32,899 nt of DNA from Pseudomonadota bacterium (GTDB lineage: Bacteria; Pseudomonadota; Alphaproteobacteria; Rhizobiales; Devosiaceae), in the NCBI GenBank assembly GCA_023427545.1, contig JAEZBF010000239.1, positions 1 through 32,899 of the forward strand, in the 5' to 3' direction. Below the pieces are notes generated by a model. It did not search any database. It saw nothing but the letters and a program-made list of their open reading frames with translations, and was not told the origin of the DNA. Within the stretch, counting starts at the first letter, position 1. The number at the start of each line of letters is the position of its first letter. This document shows positions 15,286 to 22,282 of this stretch, in pieces. Position numbers and translations under genes: made by a program.

Positions 15286-16551
15286 TTACTTCGACTTGGC
15301 GACCAGCGCCTCGGCGCGGGTCTGCAGGTCCTGGGCGGCCTGCTCCGGGGTCTTGAGGCCCAGCAGCGCCGAATGCATCTCCTCGAGGAAGATGGTCGTC
15401 GCTTCGACCGCACCGTCGAATGCCGGCACCGCGATGGAGGCATCGCGCAGGCCGGTGGCTTCGGCAGCCGCGTACGGGAGCTTCTCGACGATCCGCGGAT
15501 CCTCGTAGGCACCCGGACGCACCGGACCGTTGCCGTTCAACGCTGCGCGGACGGTGGCGTCCTTGCTCGACAGCTCGCGGATCAGGTCGAAGGCGAGTTC
15601 CTTCTGCTTGGAGTTGGCCGGAATGGCCCACGACCAGAACTCGGTGTTCGCCGCCGACTTGCCCGGCTCGTTGGTCGGATAGGGGATCGCGAGGATCTGG
15701 CCAGGGTACTGCGAGGCGGCCGGATCGTTCAGTGCGGTGTAGCGCGCGAACGGGTTGATCGCGAATGCACCGCGGCCTTCACGCATCGTGGCGATCAGCT
15801 GGTCGAGGCTGTAGGTCGTCGCGTTGGGCGGGATGACGCCTTCCTGGTGCAGCTTGGCCAGTTCGGTCAGGCCGGCGATCATCTCGGGCGAGTTCGCATG
15901 CACGCTCAGGTCGGGCGCGATGTAGGTCGCCCCGAACGCGCTGAGGAACTGCAGCGGCGTCACGTGCGTCTCGGCGGTGATGATCAGGCCGTTGACGCGG
16001 GTGCCGTCGTCACGGGTGAAGGTGGTGTCGCGGATCGCCTTGAGCAGCTCGTCCAGCGTGGTCGGAACGGCAACGCCGCGCTCTTCCAGGATCGCCTTGT
16101 TGTAGAGCAGGGCGTTCGTCGCGTGACGATAGGGGATGGCAACGCGCTTGCCGTCGATCACGGTCGCATCGAGCAGACCCTTCGAGATGCCCTCGAGGTC
16201 CTCGATCGGGTTGGCTGCATTCAGCGGGTCCAGCGGCTCGAGCAGGTTGGCGACGCTGGGAATGACGCGGGTGTTGAGCACCGCGGCCAGATCGATGCTG
16301 GTCTCGCCCAGGCTCATCTCGCGCAGCAGGCGATCGTGCAGCGGTCCGATGTCGAGCGTGATCCAGTTCAGGGTGACGTTGTTCTTCTTGGCCCACTCGC
16401 CGGCGATGTCCTGCGCAGTGGCGAGGTCGCCGCCGGTCGCGGCGGTCTTGTGCACGTTATGCGAAATGATGGTCAGGGTTCGCTGCTCCTGAGCAGCCGC
16501 GCTTCCCATCGCGGCCACCACGAAGGCGGCGGCCAGGAACTTCTTGAGCAT
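15286..16551 (-). CDS. Carbohydrate ABC transporter substrate-binding protein
   Basis: Periplasmic binding protein of the extracellular solute-binding family 1 (421 residues). Residues 1-20 are a Sec signal peptide (KK, hydrophobic AAAFVVAAM, cleavage after AAA). Mature-protein blocks NWITLDIGPLHDRLLREM, LLEPLDPLNAANPIEDLEG, IPYRHATNALLYN and NGNGPVRPGAYEDPRIVEK are shared almost word for word with the binding protein at 23214-24467, so the two are paralogues. AAGGAGG lies five bases before the ATG. It is the first gene of the leftward transporter operon, behind a good promoter, and diverges from the second unknown-protein operon. Ligand unknown; the family takes mono- and oligosaccharides and glycerol-phosphate compounds. 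Confidence 0.93.
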   Translation of the reverse strand: MLKKFLAAAFVVAAMGSAAAQEQRTLTIISHNVHKTAATGGDLATAQDIAGEWAKKNNVTLNWITLDIGPLHDRLLREMSLGETSIDLAAVLNTRVIPSVANLLEPLDPLNAANPIEDLEGISKGLLDATVIDGKRVAIPYRHATNALLYNKAILEERGVAVPTTLDELLKAIRDTTFTRDDGTRVNGLIITAETHVTPLQFLSAFGATYIAPDLSVHANSPEMIAGLTELAKLHQEGVIPPNATTYSLDQLIATMREGRGAFAINPFARYTALNDPAASQYPGQILAIPYPTNEPGKSAANTEFWSWAIPANSKQKELAFDLIRELSSKDATVRAALNGNGPVRPGAYEDPRIVEKLPYAAAEATGLRDASIAVPAFDGAVEATTIFLEEMHSALLGLKTPEQAAQDLQTRAEALVAKSK

Positions 16552-16599
16552 AGCTTTTCCTCCTTACGCCACGACTTCTCGTTGAGCGAGGCGATTTTC

Positions 16600-16629
16600 A
16601 TATAGGATAACCGCTGTCACAGGTGTCAA
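16600..16629 (-). promoter_or_regulatory. Promoter of the first sugar transporter operon
   Basis: On the minus strand TTGACA (16629-16624) and CTATAT (16605-16600) are 18 bases apart, upstream of the binding-protein gene; the spacer contains TGTGACAGCGG. AT-rich for this genome. Confidence 0.6.
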
Positions 16630-16681
16630 GCGGAAGTTAACCCCGGCTGCGGCTTCGCAAGGGAAAACAAGGACCATTCGG

Positions 16682-16710
16682 TTAACGACCACGCATCGCA
16701 CTCTCGTTAA
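16682..16710. promoter_or_regulatory. TTAACGA/TCGTTAA inverted repeat in the divergent promoter region
   Basis: TTAACGA (16682-16688) and TCGTTAA (16704-16710) are perfect inverted repeats, about two helical turns centre to centre, midway between the two divergent promoters. TTAACGA also occurs in the operator-like site upstream of the second transporter. Possibly a two-site operator. Confidence 0.4.
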
Positions 16711-16727
16711 GCGGCGGTCTGTTAGCG

Positions 16728-16756
16728 TTGACACAGACGAAAGTTGCTTTTATCCG
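16728..16756 (+). promoter_or_regulatory. Promoter of the second unknown-protein/aldolase operon
   Basis: TTGACA (16728-16733) and TATCCG (16751-16756) are separated by exactly 17 bases, about 80 bases before the ATG at 16835. Confidence 0.55.
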
Positions 16757-16834
16757 TGACTCATTAGTCCGCCACGAAGCTCGTCTTTGAGGCAGCGGAC
16801 CACCCCTTGGGACCAAAAGGCAGTCTTCCCTTTC

Positions 16835-17689
16835 ATGACCATCAGCACCGCTGTCGCGCCGCGACCTGATCTCAACCTCAGTCGCTTCGATCCGCTGCCG
16901 CGCATCATGTTCTACGACGACTTCAACAACGGCATGTCTGGGTGGAACGAGCTCCTCGGCAACTACACCGGCAGCCTGCGCAGGATGCACCCCGGCTACA
17001 GGCAGTTCACCCCGCCCATGCTGAGCAACATCACCCACTGGGATGGTGGCACGCACGGCGGGCTGACCGGCTCCTACGCGCTCAAGCTCGCAACGCGTCC
17101 CGGCCGCGGCTCACAGACCGTCAGCCTCAAGCGCATGACGTTCCCGCGTGCCTGCACGATGCAGCTCGAGTGCTTCTTCACCTTCAAGCCAGAAGCCACC
17201 GAGCTCGAGCTCTCCGACAGGGACGTGCGCTCCTGGGGCGTGGTCCTCGACATCCAGGACAAGAACCATCGCGTGCTGCCGCAGGTCCGCTACCTCAACG
17301 CGCTCAATGGCGAGCTGCAGAACAAGTGGCAGTACAAGGAAGAGAGCGTGAAGTTCAACGACGTGGGGGATCGGACCGTCACGATCTACCACTACGGCGA
17401 GGAGAACTGGAAGGATATCCCCGGCGGGCACCAGCTGATCTGCTACAACGAGATTCCGACCAAGATCAATTGGCACTATTTCCGCTTGGGCTTCGACGTC
17501 CATAAGCTGCGTTACACCGAGCTGCAGTGCAACGACCTGGTGCTCGACATCTCCGATCTTGGCACCCTCAAGTTCGACGCGATGCCGAACCTGCAGAACC
17601 TCTTCAACGTCATTCCGTTCGTCGACACCGACTCCGACAAGCGCGCCTTCCTCTACTTCGACTCCATTCTGCTGTCGGGAGACTGGTAA
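16835..17689 (+). CDS. Conserved protein of unknown function, copy 2 (DUF6772-like, predicted beta-jelly-roll)
   Basis: 284 residues with no signal peptide. It is co-linear with the copy at 8412-9290: shared blocks include FDPLPRIMFYDDFNNG, PMLSNITHWDGGTHG, GSYALKLATRP, RYLNALNGE, YNEIPTKINWHYFRLGFD, LQCND and FLYFDSILLSGDW. The invariant H-W-D-x-G-x-H-G and N-W-H-Y-F patterns supply histidines, an aspartate and aromatics that could form an active site or sugar-binding cleft. The beta-rich pattern looks like a concanavalin-type jelly roll. The open frame extends to a TTG at 16787, but the ATG at 16835 matches the start of homology. First gene of an operon with the second small unknown, an aldolase and an aldo/keto reductase. 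No function is known to me. Confidence 0.85.
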   Translation: MTISTAVAPRPDLNLSRFDPLPRIMFYDDFNNGMSGWNELLGNYTGSLRRMHPGYRQFTPPMLSNITHWDGGTHGGLTGSYALKLATRPGRGSQTVSLKRMTFPRACTMQLECFFTFKPEATELELSDRDVRSWGVVLDIQDKNHRVLPQVRYLNALNGELQNKWQYKEESVKFNDVGDRTVTIYHYGEENWKDIPGGHQLICYNEIPTKINWHYFRLGFDVHKLRYTELQCNDLVLDISDLGTLKFDAMPNLQNLFNVIPFVDTDSDKRAFLYFDSILLSGDW

Positions 17690-18027
17690 TGCTGGCAGAA
17701 AGCTACACCGCCGTCATCGCGCGCGGCGAGGACTGGATCAACGGCTCCGCCACCGAGCCCTACGAGGCGAGCTGGGCACGCGAGGCGATCATCGTCGTGC
17801 GCACGCTCGAAACCGGCACGCTCGGCGGTGGCGCCAGGGCGCATGTGCAGATCTCGCTCGACGGCATGCGCTGGATCGATGAGGGCACGAGCCTCGAGAT
17901 CAAGCCCGAAGTGGACGGGCTCAGCATGGCGCGCCTCACCCATTTCGGACATTACATCCGCCTGCGCGCCGAAATGCCCCAAGGCATGACCGGCTACATG
18001 CTCGCGACCCTCCAGCTCAAGGCCTGA
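17689..18027 (+). CDS. Small protein of unknown function, copy 2
   Basis: 112 residues, homologous to 8087-8419 over the whole length: AVIARGEDW with EPYEASW, VQISLDGMRWIDEG and a C-terminal HYIRL...LATLQLKA. Its ATG uses the last base of the TAA stop of the upstream unknown gene (TAATG), with GGGAG upstream, so translation is coupled. There is no signal peptide. Both copies of this gene directly follow a copy of the larger unknown gene, which argues for a two-component complex or an enzyme with a small binding subunit. I see no known catalytic motif. Confidence 0.85.
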   Translation: MLAESYTAVIARGEDWINGSATEPYEASWAREAIIVVRTLETGTLGGGARAHVQISLDGMRWIDEGTSLEIKPEVDGLSMARLTHFGHYIRLRAEMPQGMTGYMLATLQLKA

Positions 18028-18029
18028 AC

Positions 18030-18824
18030 ATGCGCAAGAATCTCCTCAAGGAGATCTGGGCGAGCGGCCGCCCGGTGCTCAACGGCTGGCTCGGGGTCAA
18101 CTCGACCCACTCGGCCGAGGTCATGTCGCACATCGGTTTCGACGCCTTGACCGTCGATCTCCAGCACGGCGCGCTCGACTATTCCTCGGCGTTCCCGATG
18201 ATCACCGCCATCAACACCACCTCGGTGGTGCCGATGGCGCGTCCCGTCGCACTCAATCCGCCCCAGATCATGAAGCTGCTCGATGCGGGCGCCTACGGCA
18301 TCATCTGCCCGATGATCGATACGCCCGAGCAGGCGAGGCAACTTGTCGACGCCTGCCGCTACCCCCCCATCGGCCAGCGCAGCTTCGGCCCCACCCGCTC
18401 CGCCATGGCGCAGGGACCCGGCTACACCACCGACGGCGCCAACGGCGAGGTCGTGGTGCTCGGGCAGGTCGAAACTCCAACGAGCCTGGCGAACCTCGAC
18501 GCCATCCTCGCTACCACTGGCCTTGATGGCGTCTACGTCGGTCCCTCCGACCTCACCCTGTCGATGGGACTCGGCGTCGATGGCGACAGCAGGCATCCCA
18601 GGTTCATCGAAACGCTTAACCACGTCGTCGCCCGCTGCCGCGCGGCCGGCAAGCACATCGGCATGCACTGCGCCAGCGGCGATCAGGCCAGGCGCATGGC
18701 CGAGATGGGCTTCGACTTCATCACCGTGGGTTCCGACACCGGGCTGATGAACGAAGCCGGCCGCAGCCGCCTCGCGCTCGTCCGCCAGGCACAGCAGCCC
18801 ACCGGGAAGGGATCAGCCTATTGA
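18030..18824 (+). CDS. HpcH/HpaI-family class II aldolase
   Basis: A metal-dependent pyruvate aldolase, which splits 2-keto-3-deoxy or 4-hydroxy-2-oxo acids into pyruvate and an aldehyde. The family residues are present: His46 in VDLQHG, Arg71 in PMARP, and the metal ligands Glu148 (GQVETP) and Asp174 (VGPSDL). The length (264) matches HpaI, GarL and RhmA. It starts 2 bases after the small unknown gene and overlaps the next gene by 4 bases. Retro-aldol cleavage in this operon implies that a sugar acid (galactarate-, rhamnonate- or uronate-type 2-keto-3-deoxy acid) is the pathway intermediate. The exact substrate cannot be told. Confidence 0.92.
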   Translation: MRKNLLKEIWASGRPVLNGWLGVNSTHSAEVMSHIGFDALTVDLQHGALDYSSAFPMITAINTTSVVPMARPVALNPPQIMKLLDAGAYGIICPMIDTPEQARQLVDACRYPPIGQRSFGPTRSAMAQGPGYTTDGANGEVVVLGQVETPTSLANLDAILATTGLDGVYVGPSDLTLSMGLGVDGDSRHPRFIETLNHVVARCRAAGKHIGMHCASGDQARRMAEMGFDFITVGSDTGLMNEAGRSRLALVRQAQQPTGKGSAY

Positions 18825-19822
18825 AGACGCGTAAGCTCGGCGCTCGCCTCGAGGTCTCCGCGGTCGGTCTCGGCTGCATGGGCCTCACCCACTCCTATGG
18901 CCCCTCTACGCCGCACGACGAGGCGATCAAGGTCATCCGTCACGCCTACGAATCCGGCGTCACCCTCTTCGACACCGCCGTGGTCTACGGCGACAACGAA
19001 GACCTCGTCGGCGAAGCGCTCGCCCCCTTCCGCGACCGCGTGGTCATCGCCACCAAGTTCGGTCTCACCGTTCCGCCACCCGGCGAACCGCAGGTGGAGG
19101 ACAGCCGCCCCGACTTTATCCGCGCCTCGGTCGAGGGCTCGCTCAAGCGCCTGCGCACCGACTACATCGACCTGCTTTACCAGCACCGCGTCGACCCCAA
19201 TGTGCCCATCGAGGACGTCGCCGGCACGGTCAAGGACCTCATCGCCGAAGGCAAGGTCCGCTACCTCGGCCTTTCCGAGCCGGGCCTCAACACCATCCGC
19301 CGCGCTCACGCGGTCCTGCCCCTGGCCGCCGTCGAGAGCGAATACTCGATGTGGTGGCGCGAGCCCGAGGAGAAGCTCCTGCCGCTGCTGGAGGAGCTCG
19401 GCATCGGTTTCGTCCCCTTCGCGCCGCTCGGCCGCGGCTTCCTCACCGGGAACATCACGGCGGAAACCAAATTCGACAAAGACGACGTCCGCAGCATCGT
19501 CCCCCGCTTTGCCGCCGACGCGCTCAAGACCAACGTTCAGCTGGTCGACCGCCTCAAGGCGATCGCCGAGCCCAAGGGCCTGACCGTGCCCCAGCTCGCC
19601 CTCGCCTGGCTGCTCGACCGCAAGCCCTGGATCGTGCCCATTCCCGGCACCACCAAAACGCATCGTATCGACGAGAACATTGCCGCCACCGGGATCGCGC
19701 TCAGCGATGACGACCGGCAGCAGCTGGCCGACGCGCTGGCCTCGGTCGAAGTGCAGGGGCATCGCTATCCACCGGGCTCGCTGCGCGCCCGCGCCGGCCG
19801 TGAGGCGGTGGAGAAGACCTGA
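18821..19822 (+). CDS. Aldo/keto reductase
   Basis: NADPH-dependent TIM-barrel reductase of 333 residues. The catalytic tetrad is Asp51 (FDTA), Tyr56 (VVYG), Lys79 (ATKFG) and His122 (YQHRVD). The cofactor region IPGTTKTHRIDEN is near residue 270. It starts with TTG; the frame overlaps the aldolase stop (TTGA) and GGGAAGGG lies ten bases before, so it is translated with the aldolase. The likely role is reduction of the aldehyde released by the aldolase, or oxidation of a sugar hydroxyl. The sequence is of the broad-specificity AKR13-like group by appearance. The operon ends here at a strong convergent hairpin. Confidence 0.92.
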   Translation: MKTRKLGARLEVSAVGLGCMGLTHSYGPSTPHDEAIKVIRHAYESGVTLFDTAVVYGDNEDLVGEALAPFRDRVVIATKFGLTVPPPGEPQVEDSRPDFIRASVEGSLKRLRTDYIDLLYQHRVDPNVPIEDVAGTVKDLIAEGKVRYLGLSEPGLNTIRRAHAVLPLAAVESEYSMWWREPEEKLLPLLEELGIGFVPFAPLGRGFLTGNITAETKFDKDDVRSIVPRFAADALKTNVQLVDRLKAIAEPKGLTVPQLALAWLLDRKPWIVPIPGTTKTHRIDENIAATGIALSDDDRQQLADALASVEVQGHRYPPGSLRARAGREAVEKT

Positions 19823-19859
19823 GGCCCCGAGGGCGGGCTCAGCCAGCCCGCCTCAGGTC
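19816..19859. terminator. Bidirectional hairpin across convergent stops
   Basis: GACCTGA (19816-19822) pairs with TCAGGTC (19853-19859), and inside it GGCGGGCT (19832-19839) pairs with AGCCCGCC (19845-19852), leaving a 5-base loop and a bulge. Both convergent stop codons lie in the hairpin. It can end both operons. Confidence 0.7.
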
Positions 19860-20726
19860 CAGCGTCACGAAGATCGGCTGGTGATCCGAACCCTGCGCCG
19901 CTTCGTCGATCTCCATCGCCTGCATGGCCGGGATCAGGTCGGCCGTAACCGCGCAGTGGTCGAGCCGCTCCCGCTTGCGGCCCGGGCGGATGAAGGTGAC
20001 CCCCTCGAGCTCGCCGTGACCGGTGAGTACCCACGCATCGAACAGCCCGTGCTCGAGGCTTACCCGCGCGCCGGTCATTGGTGAAATCCCACCGAACAAC
20101 GCCTCGTATTCGATATCGGTCGGCGCGAAGTTGAGGTCGCCGATGAGCACGGCGCCGCGAGGCCACGGCACGGCCGGATCCCCGAACCCCGACGGGTTGC
20201 CGGGCACACCCGACCACGCCGGGCCACGCCGCGCCGGTTCCAGCATAAGCTCGCGCAGCACGTCGACCTGCGGCATGCGGGTGACCGGCGACATATGGTC
20301 GAGATGCGCCGTGATCAGCCGCAGCGGCCCCTCGGGCGTTCCGATGATCACCTCGAGCGCCGTGCGCTGCAGGTGCGTCGCGCCGCGCACGGCCAGCTTC
20401 GGCAGCGTGTGGTTCACGATGCTGAGCAGCGGCCAGCGCGACAGGATCACGTTCCCGAATTTCTGCCGCAGCCCCGGATAGCCGCCCGGCACCGTCTCGC
20501 CCAGGTAGATGTCGACGCCGGCGCCATAGGCGGTGTGTTCGTGCCCCAGCAGCCGCGCCAGCTCCGCCGGCTGGTTGATGAGGCCGCGCTTGGGATTGCC
20601 GGCCTCCACCTCCTGCAGCGCGATGATGTCTGAATCGCCGAGTTCCCCGGCGATGCGCGAGAGGTCCAGCACCTCGTCCTTTCCCACGCCGTACTGGATG
20701 TTGTAGCTGGCGAGCCGGATGCTCAG
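19839..20726 (-). CDS. Endonuclease/exonuclease/phosphatase-fold hydrolase (CTG start)
   Basis: Member of the EEP superfamily (DNase I, sphingomyelinase, inositol-phosphatase fold). Motifs in order are SYNIQYG (about 7-13), ALQEVEAGN with the metal glutamate, ITAHLDH, IGDLNFAP, and the terminal GSDHQPI with the catalytic histidine. The length is 295 residues. The first standard start (GTG 20687) would cut off the SYNIQYG strand; an in-frame TAG lies three codons before CTG at 20726, and a perfect AGGAGG sits five bases upstream of that CTG, so CTG is the likely start. The Shine-Dalgarno overlaps the stop of the HAD gene. In this operon (sugar transporter, HAD phosphatase) a phosphodiester or sugar-phosphate substrate is more likely than DNA. 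Confidence 0.85.
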   Translation of the reverse strand: MSIRLASYNIQYGVGKDEVLDLSRIAGELGDSDIIALQEVEAGNPKRGLINQPAELARLLGHEHTAYGAGVDIYLGETVPGGYPGLRQKFGNVILSRWPLLSIVNHTLPKLAVRGATHLQRTALEVIIGTPEGPLRLITAHLDHMSPVTRMPQVDVLRELMLEPARRGPAWSGVPGNPSGFGDPAVPWPRGAVLIGDLNFAPTDIEYEALFGGISPMTGARVSLEHGLFDAWVLTGHGELEGVTFIRPGRKRERLDHCAVTADLIPAMQAMEIDEAAQGSDHQPIFVTLDLRRAG

Positions 20727-20735
20727 GTGCGCCTC

Positions 20736-21449
20736 CTAGGTGGCCGGGCTGTGCACGGCGAGGACTTCGAGCAGGTCGGTCAGCCGGCCAAGCACGTGGT
20801 CCGGCTTGGCCGCGAGCAGGGGACCCGTCAACTCGTCGACCTGGTGGGCCGCCCCCAGATAGGCCGCAACCCGCATCCCCGCCGCACGGCCCGCCTTGAG
20901 CCCGAAGAGGCTGTCCTCGACCACGAGGCACTGCGCGGGCGGTACACCCATCAGCTCGGCCGCCAGCAGGAACACGTCGGGTTGCGGTTTGGGCACCCCG
21001 ACATCGAGCGCCGATACGATCCGCGGTCCGAAATACGCCAGCAGCCCTGTTGAGCGCAGCATGTGGATCACGCGCTGCCGCGGCGAGTTGGAGACCATGC
21101 AGAACGGCACCGGCATCGCCGCGAGCACCTCGCGCGCATCCGGCACAGGGCGCAGGTCGGTGGCGCAACGCCGGTTGAACTCGCTTTCGATCGCGTCGAA
21201 TACCGCCGGTCCGATCTCGATGCCCGAGCGCGCTGAAAGATCGGCGATCAGCTGCGGATAGCGCACGCCGTTGTAGCGGACCGCCAGCTCCCGCGCGGTG
21301 CAGGCGATGCCCAGCGCCGAAAAGTTTCGCTGGCGCACGTCGTGCATCAGCTCTTCGCTCTCCAGCAGCGTGCCGTCGCAGTCGAACAGCACCAGCCGTA
21401 TCTCTTCGGCCTTGGGCTGGTGCGGCCAGATGCGGCCAGCCCCGTCCAT
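20736..21449 (-). CDS. HAD-superfamily phosphatase/phosphoglucomutase-like (subfamily IA)
   Basis: 237 residues. Motif I is LFDCDGTLLESEEL with nucleophile Asp23 and acid/base Asp25; motif II is VSNSPRQR; motif III is the lysine in GVPKPQPDVF; motif IV is VVEDSLFGLKAG. A helical cap of about 70 residues lies between motifs I and II. This pattern belongs to sugar-phosphate phosphatases and beta-phosphoglucomutase relatives. The ATG at 21449 lies 5 bases after the permease stop. Co-transcription with a sugar importer suggests that it dephosphorylates or isomerises the imported sugar phosphate. Confidence 0.88.
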   Translation of the reverse strand: MDGAGRIWPHQPKAEEIRLVLFDCDGTLLESEELMHDVRQRNFSALGIACTARELAVRYNGVRYPQLIADLSARSGIEIGPAVFDAIESEFNRRCATDLRPVPDAREVLAAMPVPFCMVSNSPRQRVIHMLRSTGLLAYFGPRIVSALDVGVPKPQPDVFLLAAELMGVPPAQCLVVEDSLFGLKAGRAAGMRVAAYLGAAHQVDELTGPLLAAKPDHVLGRLTDLLEVLAVHSPAT

Positions 21450-21454
21450 GGCCG

Positions 21455-22282
21455 CTAACCCTTCACCGCGCCGGCCGTGAGACCGGCAACCAGGAACCGC
21501 TGCAACCCCAGCACCACCAGCACAATCGGCACCAGCTGGATCGTCGCTGCCGAAAACAGAATCCCGTAATTTGTGCCCGTCACCGAATCCATTAGCTCGC
21601 TGAGAATGAGCGGCGTCGTCTTGGCGTTCTGGATCGTGAAGATGAAGGCGTAGAGATACTCGTTCCAAGAGAACACGAAGACGAACACCGCGCAGGCGAC
21701 CATGCCCTGGATGGCGAGCGGCGCCACGACATAGCGCAGGATCTGCGCTTCGCTCGCGCCATCCACCGACGCGGACTCGTCGAGATCGCGCGGGATCTGG
21801 TCGATGAACTCCTTCATCACCAACACGTTCAGCGGCACCCAGAAGGTGGCGTAGAGCAGGATGAGGATCAGGTGCGTGTCGGCAAGCCCGAACTGGTTCA
21901 CCCATGGGAAAAGCGGAATGGTGACGACGAGCGGCGGCAGCAGGCGGATCGCCACGAGATAGAAGGCGGATGCCGAAAGCGCGTCGTTGCGGAAGCGCGA
22001 ATAGACGTAGCCCGCGCAGGCTCCCGCGAACACCGACAGCAGCGTCGCTAGGATCGAGATGGCGAGGCTGTTTCCGACGAACCGGAAGAAGTCGCCGTTC
22101 TGCGTCGCCAGCTCGATGTAGTTGTCGAGCGTCGGTTCGAACAGCAGCGGCGGTGGGAACATGAAGATGTCGCGCTGGAACTTGAACGAGTTCATCACGA
22201 CGTAGGCGACCGGAAAGACCGACCACACCACGATCAGCACGATGGCGATCGCCTTCAGGGCGCTGGAGACGGGCCTACTCAT
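21455..22282 (-). CDS. Carbohydrate ABC transporter permease (MalG type), second system
   Basis: 275 residues and about six membrane helices, with EAA loop DESASVDGASEAQILRYVVAPLA. It is closely similar to the permease at 13474-14349, including YVYSRFRN, IRLLPPLVVTIPLFPWV, FSWNEYLYAFIFT and FLVAGLTAGAVKG. It overlaps the MalF-type gene by 8 bases, the same overlap as in the first system. No ATPase gene follows; phosphatase genes take its place in the operon. Confidence 0.93.
   Translation of the reverse strand: MSRPVSSALKAIAIVLIVVWSVFPVAYVVMNSFKFQRDIFMFPPPLLFEPTLDNYIELATQNGDFFRFVGNSLAISILATLLSVFAGACAGYVYSRFRNDALSASAFYLVAIRLLPPLVVTIPLFPWVNQFGLADTHLILILLYATFWVPLNVLVMKEFIDQIPRDLDESASVDGASEAQILRYVVAPLAIQGMVACAVFVFVFSWNEYLYAFIFTIQNAKTTPLILSELMDSVTGTNYGILFSAATIQLVPIVLVVLGLQRFLVAGLTAGAVKG

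Noticed and set aside
20736..22226. A 496-codon minus frame joining permease and HAD phosphatase
   Set aside because: The N-terminal half is an off-frame reading of the MalG-type permease; only the part from 21449 is a real protein. The 496-codon frame at 29061-30551 is the same kind of artefact over the amino-acid permease and ATPase.
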